Assembly: GCA_964579135.1 (NCBI GenBank)
Contig: CAZOFD010000002.1
Span: 31,728-95,727 of the forward strand
Reading direction: 5' to 3'
Source of the DNA: CAG-390 sp964579135
GTDB lineage: Bacteria; Bacillota; Clostridia; Oscillospirales; CAG-272
DNA length: 64,000 nucleotides
Of this stretch, positions 44,401 to 52,647 are shown in pieces. The first letter of the stretch is position 1; each line of letters starts with the position of its first letter. The position numbers and the translations under genes were made by a program. The notes beneath the pieces were generated by a model. It did no database searches and had not been told where the DNA came from. It saw only the letters and a list, made by a program, of their open reading frames with translations.

Positions 44401-44783
44401 AGGATCCGGTCGAGGATCTGCTCAGCCGTATTCCTTATATTAATAAGGAAATAACCCGTAAGCGCGAAGAGTTCGGACTTGAAACTCTCGAGAGCGGGCA
44501 AACGCTCGCTTCCAAACGTCGCGATCAGATTCTCGCCGAGCTCGAGGCACTCTCCGATGCCGATAAGGCGACGTATTCCGCGCAAATCGCGGCGCTTAAG
44601 GCTGCCATCGAAAATATTGACAGCTACAAGGCATACACTCCCGACAGCCAGATAGACGCCCTGCGCAGTGCGGGAGACGCTCTTAAGGCGGCAAACGCGG
44701 ATCTTTTCGCAAGCATTTGCGCCAAGATAACGACCTGCGCCGAAGCGATCAAGTCGTATCAAAAGTCGTATCCGCAAAACTGA
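41406..44783 (+). CDS. Large modular extracellular solute-binding protein of a carbohydrate ABC transporter
   Basis: 1125 aa. A Sec signal peptide (cleavage near TAAAAD, residue 28) lacks a Cys, so this is not a lipoprotein. Two beta-sandwich modules resembling carbohydrate-binding domains follow (about 70-270 with ASGMYSIKVKYWP; about 300-470 with TSGQWISYQFTVG and GMYSIVPRF). A helical linker spans about 480-590. A family-1 solute-binding domain runs from about 630 to 1000 (DLKLVTAGTLLPSILADKG, FPMMFIRTDIL, YQMGGELFADGG, AWEFMKWYSG). A helical Ala/Lys-rich tail ends the protein. Usual binding proteins are 400-560 aa. SD aggagga precedes the ATG at 41406. First gene of the operon; the ligand is unknown. 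Confidence 0.85.
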   Translation: MATKFTRRVALLLSVLILMSSFGVTAAAADGSVTGNGKTSLTTEAIQNAKDLLETPSYDDYLKGYTDANGNLPYASESVTVKGTDYDAQNSTATIEKVTFDGIEAANTGDSGVITYKVNVPASGMYSIKVKYWPTEGKAASIQRIFKINGEVPFSEAYYITLTKVWSAIYDAADKNTVSSAVDSSLADRFFKTDDSWKSSGKLGNEIRPSIVQTPEWREYSLKDVDGFYKDNFVFYFEKGENSISFEGVSQSMAIGSVTLCPLENISSYNDYKAKYEGVASGKDKIYIEGELTYRTSANTIYPVEDRSSAATSPSDPSRTLLNTIGGEKWQTSGQWISYQFTVGTSGMYSIVPRFRQNINDGIYSSRTLSIYSGSGVNPGDLGYYNGIPFDEARELRFDYDSGWQTKPLQYAVLTTNAKGETVKEAVDVEFYFEAGVVYTIEFEVSLGTLGNIVRDVQASLDVINDCYLNIMKLTGSNPDEYRDYKFMTVMPETIIKLAQQSAELARIASELDALSGGSSPNVATLEKISNLLKKMSSNEDEIAKNLEQLKSNIGSLGTWVSDAKVQPLQFDYIVIQGAEEKAPKANAGFFRSLWHELVSFYYSFVRDYNNMGASEESGADAVKGSAEVWLNAGTYGRDQTQVIRNLVNNKFTPSSGISVDLKLVTAGTLLPSILADKGPDVYIGLSDGDVINYAIRGALKNIETFDGFDKVTSENFNDAAMFVLKIDDADGVNHCYGLPETQSFPMMFIRTDILSSLGITTLDTWDDLLQAATVLSENNMQIGLSTDYKIFLYQMGGELFADGGMRINLDSNLALDSFETMCDMFTDYSFPYKYDFANRFRTGEMPIGIASYHSTYNQLIVFATELRGVWEFVPLPGFKTVDEDGNTVINNQSVSTVTAVVMVSECEDENSAWEFMKWYSGAECQVDYADEMVAILGDSAKHGTANRNALESMPWTREEYRKLSAQFENLASIPNYPGAYIIGRYTNFAFLAAYNDGEDPVEDLLSRIPYINKEITRKREEFGLETLESGQTLASKRRDQILAELEALSDADKATYSAQIAALKAAIENIDSYKAYTPDSQIDALRSAGDALKAANADLFASICAKITTCAEAIKSYQKSYPQN

Positions 44784-44816
44784 TGCAGACTAAATCTACG
44801 TAAGGAGAATCAGCTA

Positions 44817-45764
44817 ATGTCACAGCAAGCAGCAAAGAAAAAAGCTGTATCGAGAAAGGATATGTCAAGAGCTGCGTGGACTTGGAAAGAAATGAAGCGA
44901 AATTGGGTGGCGTACGTTATGATCGCCCCGTTCGTTATCGTTTTCACGCTGTTCACGGTCGCTCCGGTCGTTGTATCGATCATTGTGAGCTTTACGGACT
45001 TTAACCTTATTCAATCGCCGAATTGGGTCGGTCTCGAAAACTATATCAGGCTTTTCCTTGATGACGATATATTCTTGATCGCGATAAAAAATACGTTTAT
45101 TTTCGCGGTGATAGTCGGACCCGTTTCGTACATTATGTCTCTTATGGTGGCATGGTTTATAAACGAGCTCGGACCCAAAACGCGTGCGATAGTAACCCTT
45201 ATATTCTACGCGCCCTCCATTTCCGGTCAGGTATACCTTATATGGGGAACGCTGTTCTCGTCCGACTCCCAAGGTTGGGTCAACGCGACTCTTTTGAATC
45301 TCGGTCTGATAACGGAGGAGATAGCGTGGTTTGAGAACGCCACGTATATTATGCCGCTTTGTATAGTCGTTGCGCTGTGGACGTCGCTCGGTACGTCGTT
45401 CCTCAGCTTTATCGCGGGTCTGCAAGGCATCGACCGCTCGCTTTACGAGGCGGCTGCGGTCGACGGGATACGCAACCGTTGGCAGGAGCTTTGGTACGTT
45501 ACCCTGCCCACGATGAAGCCGCAGCTTATGTTCGGTGCGGTAATGGCTATCACCTCGGCTTTCGGTTTCGGCGGCGTCGTTACGGCGCTGTGCGGTTTCC
45601 CCTCCGTCGACTACTCGGCGTGGACGATAATGCACCATCTCGAAGACTACGGCGGGCAACGCTATGAGACCGGCTACGCTTCCGCTATCGCGGTGTTGCT
45701 GTTCGCGGTGATGGTCGGAGCGAACGCGTTGATCAAAAAAATGCTCTCAAAGGTGGGGTCGTAA
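44817..45764 (+). CDS. Carbohydrate ABC transporter permease 1 (MalF/UgpA type)
   Basis: 315-aa inner-membrane permease with six TM helices and the EAA loop (EAAAVDGIRNRWQELWYVTLP, about residues 209-229) that docks the ATPase. The short N-terminus and lack of a large periplasmic loop match CUT1-family UgpA/LacF. SD aaggaga is 8-9 bp before the ATG; 33 bp separate it from the binding-protein gene, and its stop is 1 bp from the next start. Forms a heterodimer with permease 2. Confidence 0.93.
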   Translation: MSQQAAKKKAVSRKDMSRAAWTWKEMKRNWVAYVMIAPFVIVFTLFTVAPVVVSIIVSFTDFNLIQSPNWVGLENYIRLFLDDDIFLIAIKNTFIFAVIVGPVSYIMSLMVAWFINELGPKTRAIVTLIFYAPSISGQVYLIWGTLFSSDSQGWVNATLLNLGLITEEIAWFENATYIMPLCIVVALWTSLGTSFLSFIAGLQGIDRSLYEAAAVDGIRNRWQELWYVTLPTMKPQLMFGAVMAITSAFGFGGVVTALCGFPSVDYSAWTIMHHLEDYGGQRYETGYASAIAVLLFAVMVGANALIKKMLSKVGS

Positions 45765-45765
45765 G

Positions 45766-46641
45766 ATGTCAAAAAAACTCAGAACAAGAAAGCATAAGGT
45801 CGTCCTTAACCGTTCGGCGGGCGGCGATGCGGGCATCACGTTCCTGCTTGTGATCCTCGGTATTTTTATGGTCCTGCCTATGGTGTACGTTATTTCGCAG
45901 TCGCTGAAGCCGCTTGACGAACTGTGGATGTTCCCGCCGCGCTTTTTGGTGGAGAACCCCACTCTCAAAAACTTCAAGGATCTGTTCGTTCTTATGAACA
46001 CCTCGTGGGTTCCGTTTTCGCGCTACATATTTAACACCGTTTTCGTTTCCGTGCTCGGCACCGCGGGCAACCTGCTTTTCGGTTCGCTTGCCGCATACGC
46101 TTTCGCAAAGATCGTGTTCCCCGGCGGAAAGTGGATGTTTAAGGTGATACGTATGTCGCTTATGTTCAACACCACGGTTACCGCGATAACGAACTTTATC
46201 ATTATGAGCGTTTTGCATATGATAGATACGCAATGGGCGCTCATCATTCCCGCGTGGGGATCGACCCTCGGTCTGTATCTTATGAAGCAGTTTATGGAGA
46301 CGAACGTTACGAACGCGGTGCTCGAGTCGGCAAGACTTGACGGCGCAAGCGAGTTCAAAACGTTTTGGGTCATTGCGATGCCTATGGTCAAACCCGCATG
46401 GCTTACGCTTATCATCTATTCGTTCCAAGGTCTGTGGAACTCGGGCTCTTCGATATATATCCATTCGGAGCAGCTCAAATCTTTCAACTACGCAATTCAG
46501 CAGATCACCGCGGGCGGTATAAAGCGCGCGGGCGCGTCCGCTGCGGCGACCGTCGTTATGATGTCGGTCCCGATCTTGGTATTCGTTATTTCGCAGTCGA
46601 ACATTATCGAAACGATGGGTTCGTCGGGTATGAAAGACTAA
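45766..46641 (+). CDS. Carbohydrate ABC transporter permease 2 (MalG/UgpE type)
   Basis: 291-aa permease, six TM helices. The EAA loop is ESARLDGASEFKTFWVIAMP and the C-terminal QSNIIETMGSSGMKD is typical of MalG-like subunits (the usual GLTxGAVKG variant). It starts one base after the stop of permease 1, indicating tight coupling. No ATPase gene follows, as is common in Firmicutes CUT1 systems served by a shared MsmX-like ATPase (inference). Confidence 0.93.
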   Translation: MSKKLRTRKHKVVLNRSAGGDAGITFLLVILGIFMVLPMVYVISQSLKPLDELWMFPPRFLVENPTLKNFKDLFVLMNTSWVPFSRYIFNTVFVSVLGTAGNLLFGSLAAYAFAKIVFPGGKWMFKVIRMSLMFNTTVTAITNFIIMSVLHMIDTQWALIIPAWGSTLGLYLMKQFMETNVTNAVLESARLDGASEFKTFWVIAMPMVKPAWLTLIIYSFQGLWNSGSSIYIHSEQLKSFNYAIQQITAGGIKRAGASAAATVVMMSVPILVFVISQSNIIETMGSSGMKD

Positions 46642-46653
46642 AAGGAGGCAACA

Positions 46654-48825
46654 ATGAAGAAAAGATTGCTCAGTGCGGCAGCTCTGGTATTCGCTCTGAT
46701 GTTTGCGCTGTCCTTGCCGATTAGTGCCGCGAAGACCTATCAGACCTATACGTATTCTCAAAACGGCGACGTTCTCTATTCTCCGGACGCATATACGGCA
46801 TATGCCGTTATGAATGCGAACGACTTGGGGCTTACGTCGTCTATCAAGGAGTGCACGGATATCTTTGTCGACGGGAGCGACAACGTTTATATTGCCGACC
46901 CGAACCACAAGCGAATAGTCGTGCTTGACAAGTATTTTAATTTTAAATTTGAGATCTCTTCGTTTATCAACGGCGAGGGCGTTGCCGATTCGCTTGTTGA
47001 GCCCACGGGACTTTACGTTACGGAAAAGACGGATTACAACCCTCCGTACATCTACGTTTGCGATAAGAAAAACAGCCGCATAGTCGTTTTCAATATCGAC
47101 GGATCCTTCAGCAGGATCATATACCAACCCGAGCATTCGCTCCTCGGCGATGATTTCGTGTATTCTCCCGAGCAACTGGCGGTAGACGATTACGGCAAGC
47201 TTTTCGTCGTTTCCTCCGGCTCCGACGAGGGTATTATGGTAATGAACGGCGACGGAACGTTTATCCGTTTCGTCGGTGCGCAAAAGGTTACGATAACCGC
47301 GTGGGAAAAGATATGGCGCCGCTTCCAAACGGAAGAGCAGAGGGCTGCCAGCGAGCAGAAGACCGGCGGTGTCTTCAACAACATTACCATTGACGAGGAC
47401 GGATTTATCTACGTTACCACGAGCGACATCGGCGACGATGACAACGGCAACGCGCAGATGAACGCCGTTACGAACAAAGACAAATCCGGCGACTACGCTC
47501 CCGTTAAAAAGATCAATATCGCGGGAGACGAGGTCCTCTCGAGAAACGGATTTTGGCCGCCGTCCGGCGAGGTCAATATGACCGTTGTCGACAAAAACGA
47601 GATGCAGAAAAAGATGCCCTCCACGATCGTCGACGTAGCCCTCGGTCCGCAGGGCACGTGGTCGATCGCGGATCAATCGAGACAGCGTATATTTACGTAC
47701 GACTCGAACGGTAACCTGCTTTTCGCTTTCGGTGACAGCGGCGAGCAGCTCGGAAACCTTTCGAGCATAGCCGGCATCGCTTATATGAGCGACGGCACGC
47801 TTCTCGCTTTGGACAAAGAATCCTTTGCGATTTATAAGCGCACCGAATACGGTGACATCCTTATTCGCGCCATAACCAACCAGAACGAACGCCAGTACGA
47901 CAAAGCGATAGAGGACTGGCAGGAGATACTGAAACGCAACTCCAACTTTGACGTCGCATACGTCGGACTCGGCAACGCTTATTACAGAAACGGCGGCGAG
48001 GGCGACTACGAAAAGGCGCAGGAATATTTCGAAGCGGCATACGAGACCGACGGATGGTCGAAAGCATACTCCGAACTGCGCAAGGATTGGATCGAAAAAT
48101 ACGTTTTGCTGATCCCGGTTATAGTCGGAGTTATCATCGTCGCGCTCGTGCTGTTCTTTAAGAAGGCGGCAAAGATAAACAAGCGTGCGGCAACCGCAGG
48201 CGGAAAGCGTACGTTCGTCGAAGAGCTTCTCTTCGGATTCCACCTGATATTCCATCCTTTTGACGGATTTTGGGATCTTAAGCACGAAAAACGCGGCTCC
48301 GTAAGGGCGGCTATCGTATACGTTATCGTTGCGATACTCACGTTCTTCTATCAGGCTGTCGGCTCGGGTTACCTCGTTAACCCGACGGGAACTTACACCA
48401 CGATCTTTGCTCAGGCACTCGGCGTGCTTGTGCCGCTTGCTTTGTGGGTCGTTGCAAACTGGTGCCTTACAACGCTCTTTGAGGGCGAGGGCAGCCTTAA
48501 AGATATTTTCGTGGCGACGTCGTATTCGCTTTTGCCTTTGCCGCTGTTGATCATACCGATCACGATATATTCCAACTTCGCCACCCTCGAAGAGATCGAC
48601 CTTGTAAGTTTTATCGGAACGATAGCGTTTATTTGGGTCGGAATGTTGCTGTTTGTCGGTACAATGGTCACCCACGACTATAATATGTCGAAGAACTTCT
48701 TAATGGTGCTTTCCACGCTTGTGGGAATGGCGTTCATAATGTTCCTCGTTATATTGTTCTCGACTCTCGTCGGTAAGATGGTCAACTTTGTCGTTAATAT
48801 CGTTACCGAAGTGGGATATCACTGA
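46654..48825 (+). CDS. Signal peptide - NHL propeller - TPR - YIP1 membrane protein
   Basis: 723 aa with an unusual domain order. After a signal peptide (about 1-25) come NHL-type propeller blades (DIFVDGSDNVYIADPNHKRIVV at about 69-90, YIYVCDKKNSRIVVFN, LAVDDYGKLFVVSS, NITIDEDGFIYVT, SIADQSRQRIFTY). TPR helices follow (about 412-480; AYVGLGNAYYRNG, YEKAQEYFEAAYE). One TM (about 485-507) is followed by lysines, so the propeller and TPRs should be outside. A YIP1-like domain with about five TM helices (530-720, FHPFDGFWDLKHEKRG) ends the protein. SD aaggagg precedes it. It sits between a permease pair and the DUF5696-like gene. A scaffold or sensing role is inference. Confidence 0.8.
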   Translation: MKKRLLSAAALVFALMFALSLPISAAKTYQTYTYSQNGDVLYSPDAYTAYAVMNANDLGLTSSIKECTDIFVDGSDNVYIADPNHKRIVVLDKYFNFKFEISSFINGEGVADSLVEPTGLYVTEKTDYNPPYIYVCDKKNSRIVVFNIDGSFSRIIYQPEHSLLGDDFVYSPEQLAVDDYGKLFVVSSGSDEGIMVMNGDGTFIRFVGAQKVTITAWEKIWRRFQTEEQRAASEQKTGGVFNNITIDEDGFIYVTTSDIGDDDNGNAQMNAVTNKDKSGDYAPVKKINIAGDEVLSRNGFWPPSGEVNMTVVDKNEMQKKMPSTIVDVALGPQGTWSIADQSRQRIFTYDSNGNLLFAFGDSGEQLGNLSSIAGIAYMSDGTLLALDKESFAIYKRTEYGDILIRAITNQNERQYDKAIEDWQEILKRNSNFDVAYVGLGNAYYRNGGEGDYEKAQEYFEAAYETDGWSKAYSELRKDWIEKYVLLIPVIVGVIIVALVLFFKKAAKINKRAATAGGKRTFVEELLFGFHLIFHPFDGFWDLKHEKRGSVRAAIVYVIVAILTFFYQAVGSGYLVNPTGTYTTIFAQALGVLVPLALWVVANWCLTTLFEGEGSLKDIFVATSYSLLPLPLLIIPITIYSNFATLEEIDLVSFIGTIAFIWVGMLLFVGTMVTHDYNMSKNFLMVLSTLVGMAFIMFLVILFSTLVGKMVNFVVNIVTEVGYH

Positions 48826-48853
48826 TAACGGTTAGGAGGATATGGTAAATATA

Positions 48854-51800
48854 ATGAAAAGAATAATCGCATTGCTTCTGACTGTTGTTATGCTTGCCGG
48901 CTCGGCGAGCGTTGAGATCGCCGCCGCCCTTGACCACGTTTACGTGACCGACGCGACGACCGGCGAATCTGAAATAGACTACGAAGCAACCGTTAAACAA
49001 TATTTAAAGACTCCGTTCAATACCGCCGAAGATAAGTTGGCGTCGATGGAACTTCGCGTTTCCAAAGACGGTTACGAGCTTTGGGTAGACAGTGTAACGG
49101 GCGAGGTCGCAACTCGAAATACGGAAACGGGTCAGATCCTGTTTTCGAACCCCTACGACGTAGGTTGTGACGGGCTTAAGATAACTGACGATATCAAAAA
49201 GCAGTTGCTTTCGCAGATCGTCGTTAAGTATAACGACGGAACGTCGAGTGAAGATATCGTTTGGTACAGCTTTGAGCAGGCTGCCGCACGTGGACAGATT
49301 ACCGTAAAAAATATCAAAAACGGTATCCGCGTCGAATACAGCATCGGTCGCGAGCAAAGCAGAATGCTCGTGCCGAAACTTGTCGAAGCTACGAGCTTCG
49401 TAACGAACGTACTTTCCGTTTTCGCCGCGGAGATCAACAAGGTCGCCGTTGCCGACGGATATACCGAACTCGATTTCCAGAATTATAACTACTGCGGTCA
49501 CGATTCGTCCAAGCGCGCTACGAGACATATGGTCGACGACAGCGGCGGGTGCGAGATGTGGCGCCTGTTCGCTCAGTTCTGCGGTTATTATGATTACAGA
49601 ACTATCAACGGCGTTCTCGAGGCTGTCTCGACGCCTTTAAAAAATCGTTTGCCCGCAATAAAAGAGATGGATCTTTACGAGTTTGACACCGGCGTTAAGC
49701 AAAACGAGCAGGCAAAGGTCGAAACTCTCGTAAAGTCCTACGTTCCCACGTATTCTTTCGAGCAACTCGACGAGGATCACGCCCGTTCGCAGTACGTTGA
49801 AAAGGAAAAGGATCCCGCGCTCTTTAAGATGTCGCTCGAATATACCCTCGACGAGTGGGGGCTCAGCGTTACTATGCCCGCAAGCGGACTTCGTTTCAAC
49901 GAATCGCTCTACACGCTTAAGTCGATAACTATCCTGCCCTATATGGGAGCGGGCGCAAATTACTGCCTCAATGAGAAAGAGGACAGCTTTACGGGATATA
50001 ATTTCTTCCCCGACGGCTCGGGCGCTCTCTTCAGATTTGAGGATTTTGCGGATTCCAACAAGAACGAAAGCGTTACCGCTTCGATCTACGGTCAGGATTT
50101 CGCGTACAACAAGATCACGGGCTCGAGCCAAGAGACCGTAAGATACCCCGTTTTCGGATCCGTTACCAATTATTACGATTATCGCGATAAAAACGGTAAT
50201 ATCATCACTATGACCGAGGTTACCGATAGCGATACCGGCGAGATATTCCATAGATATTCCGCAGAGGGTCACGGAAAGGAAGAAAACCGTTATTCCCAAT
50301 CTCGCGGCTACGTCGCCATTATCGAAGAGGGGGACGCGCTTGCGGAGATAACCACGCAGCACCCCAATACGCACAAATATAATTCGGTGCAGATGACGTT
50401 CAAACCGCGCCCCACTGACTCTTATAACGTGGCGAACGCCATCTCCGTTGCAACTAACGCAACGTGGACGGTCGTTTCCAACCGCAAATACGTCGGCAAC
50501 TATACCATCAGATATATTCTTTTGACCGGCGAGGACCAAAAGTCCGATATCAAGCAGACCAAGTATTACGAGGCAAGCTGGGTCGGTATGGCTACGGCTT
50601 ACCGCGAATATTTGCAGTCCAAGGGCAAACTCGATTCGTTGACGGAAGAAGACGTTTCGGAAAATATCCCGCTCTATATCGAGACCCTCGGCACTCTTGA
50701 AACGGTTGAGAAGTTTATGTCGATCCCCGTTAACGTTATGACGGCGCTTACGACTTTCGACGACGTCAAGACGATGTACGATGAACTTTCCGAAAGCGGA
50801 GTTTCCAACGTCAAGTTCAGGCTTACCGGTTATGCAAACGGCGGTCTGTACTCCAAGGTGCCGTATTCTTTGAAGTGGGAAAAATCCGTCGGCGGTGCGG
50901 ACGGATTTAAAGAACTCCTCGAGTATTCTTCGGATAAGGATTTCGAGGTATTCCCCGAATTTGATTTCGTTTACGTCGACTCGACGACAAACACTCTCTT
51001 CGACGGCTTGACGCTCAGAAAGCATATCGTAAAATCCATAAACAACACTTATATGTCGCGCAGATATTACAGCTCGACGTATCAGGCGTATATAGGAAGA
51101 TACGAACTTGCTATCTCCGCGGCTTGCTACGACAGATTTTATACCAAACTTTCGGATAAGTTGCTCGATTATTATGAGGGCACGGGCGCGGGAAAGACGA
51201 TATCCGTCAGCACGCTCGGCACTGATCTGAACTCGGATTTCGACGAGGACGATCCTTACAACCGCGAAGACTCCAAAGCGCTTACCGCAAAGCTCCTTGC
51301 CAAGATATCCGAGCAGTTCGATTCCGTAATGTCCGACGGAGCGAACGCATATACGTGGAACTACCTCGATTATATACTGAACGTGCCGCTCGATTCGAGC
51401 TTGTACAACATTTCCGCGGCTTCCGTTCCGTTTATCGGCGTTGTGTTGCACGGCAGCGTTCAATTCGCGTCGAGCCCGCTCAATATGGAGGGCAACATTG
51501 CGTACAGCTTGCTTAAGGCGATAGAGAACGGCTCGAGCATCAACTTCCTGCTTTGCTACCGCAATTATTCGAAACTTAAAGAGGACTCCGTATACAGCGA
51601 ATATTATTCCGTTCGTTACGACATTTTGAAGTCCGACATCGTTAAGTACTATACGCTCCTCAACGACTTGACAAAGGATCTCCAACTTTCCAAGATCGTA
51701 GGTCACGATTTCCTGACCGGCGAGAGAATCCCCGACGCCGACGAGGCGGAAGCGGATAAGATCGCACAGGAAAAAGCGGACGCCGAAAAGGCTCTTGCCG

Positions 51801-52633
51801 ACGCGGAAGCGGCTGCGAAGAAACTTGCGTCCCAGATTATCGAGGGCAGACTGAACGGTGCCTCCGACGCGCAGACCGCAATAAAGAACATCGATCTTTA
51901 TCAAGATCAGATCGTTGAAAATCTTGCGGATATCGCGGAATTGTTCGAGGCTTACAAAACGGTATACGCCGCTTACGTCGCAATGAAAGAGGCTATGCCC
52001 GACGGTGAGTTTATCAAGAGCGAAGAGGTTACCGAGGATATCGTTTTGACGGAGGCGCAAAAAGCTCTCGTCGAAAAAGAGACGGAGGGATCCGAGGCAC
52101 TTGCGGCTCTCGAACAAAAGATCAATCGTACCTTTACCATAGCGAACAACTTCCACGCAACGGAAGCCGTCAGGGCGTACAAAACGCGCGACAATATCAT
52201 CGCCGCATACAAACATTACACCGAAAATGCGGACAAATATTCGTCGAGGCTCGTTGACGCCGTGACCGAACTTTACGAAACGTACGTCGCTCCCCTGAAC
52301 GAGGTTATAGCGAAGTATGACGCCGAGTACAAGATGATCAACGAGGCTCTCGAGCCCGTTATCGAAGCGATAGGCACCCTGTCCAAGGAACTTATCGATC
52401 CCGTTAAGGAAGTATACGGCGAAGAAGAGGAAGAAGAGACCGTTAGCAAATACTACGACAACACCGGCAAGATCGTTTGCGTTAAGTACGAGAACGGCGT
52501 AACCTTTATCCTCAACTTTAACTATTACGATATTACCACGAACTTTAACGGCGTCGATTACAAGATCGAAAGCTATGGCGGCGTGCGCATCAACGCCGAC
52601 GGCTCTACCGTTCAATTTTCGGCTAAGATCTAA
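48854..52633 (+). CDS. DUF5696-like extracellular protein, glycosidase-like barrel with coiled-coil insert
   Basis: 1259 aa. Signal peptide (MKRIIALLLTVVMLAGSAS) without lipobox; beta-rich domains to about residue 580; then a barrel-like region with VKFRLTGYANGGLYSKVPYS, PEFDFVYVDS, LGTDLNSDF and YTWNYLDYILNVP, the pattern I associate with DUF5696, which is thought to be glycoside-hydrolase-like. A long Ala/Glu/Lys coiled coil (about 985-1200) and a small C-terminal beta domain (NTGKIVCVKYENGVTFILNF) follow. ATG 48854 is chosen because the SD (ggagga) is only 2 bp from ATG 48842; both are possible. No cell-wall anchor is seen. Enzymatic activity is not established. Confidence 0.7.
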   Translation: MKRIIALLLTVVMLAGSASVEIAAALDHVYVTDATTGESEIDYEATVKQYLKTPFNTAEDKLASMELRVSKDGYELWVDSVTGEVATRNTETGQILFSNPYDVGCDGLKITDDIKKQLLSQIVVKYNDGTSSEDIVWYSFEQAAARGQITVKNIKNGIRVEYSIGREQSRMLVPKLVEATSFVTNVLSVFAAEINKVAVADGYTELDFQNYNYCGHDSSKRATRHMVDDSGGCEMWRLFAQFCGYYDYRTINGVLEAVSTPLKNRLPAIKEMDLYEFDTGVKQNEQAKVETLVKSYVPTYSFEQLDEDHARSQYVEKEKDPALFKMSLEYTLDEWGLSVTMPASGLRFNESLYTLKSITILPYMGAGANYCLNEKEDSFTGYNFFPDGSGALFRFEDFADSNKNESVTASIYGQDFAYNKITGSSQETVRYPVFGSVTNYYDYRDKNGNIITMTEVTDSDTGEIFHRYSAEGHGKEENRYSQSRGYVAIIEEGDALAEITTQHPNTHKYNSVQMTFKPRPTDSYNVANAISVATNATWTVVSNRKYVGNYTIRYILLTGEDQKSDIKQTKYYEASWVGMATAYREYLQSKGKLDSLTEEDVSENIPLYIETLGTLETVEKFMSIPVNVMTALTTFDDVKTMYDELSESGVSNVKFRLTGYANGGLYSKVPYSLKWEKSVGGADGFKELLEYSSDKDFEVFPEFDFVYVDSTTNTLFDGLTLRKHIVKSINNTYMSRRYYSSTYQAYIGRYELAISAACYDRFYTKLSDKLLDYYEGTGAGKTISVSTLGTDLNSDFDEDDPYNREDSKALTAKLLAKISEQFDSVMSDGANAYTWNYLDYILNVPLDSSLYNISAASVPFIGVVLHGSVQFASSPLNMEGNIAYSLLKAIENGSSINFLLCYRNYSKLKEDSVYSEYYSVRYDILKSDIVKYYTLLNDLTKDLQLSKIVGHDFLTGERIPDADEAEADKIAQEKADAEKALADAEAAAKKLASQIIEGRLNGASDAQTAIKNIDLYQDQIVENLADIAELFEAYKTVYAAYVAMKEAMPDGEFIKSEEVTEDIVLTEAQKALVEKETEGSEALAALEQKINRTFTIANNFHATEAVRAYKTRDNIIAAYKHYTENADKYSSRLVDAVTELYETYVAPLNEVIAKYDAEYKMINEALEPVIEAIGTLSKELIDPVKEVYGEEEEEETVSKYYDNTGKIVCVKYENGVTFILNFNYYDITTNFNGVDYKIESYGGVRINADGSTVQFSAKI

Positions 52634-52647
52634 AGGAGGTGCATTAA

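Noticed and set aside
41784..44777. A 997-codon open frame antisense to the binding protein gene; similar ones at 45769-48675, 49637-52615, 60827-62869 and 930-2147
   Set aside because: All lie opposite well-supported genes, lack SD sequences and have Arg/Val/His-rich composition with no motifs. They arise because the sense genes rarely use TTA, CTA and TCA codons, so stops are rare on the other strand.
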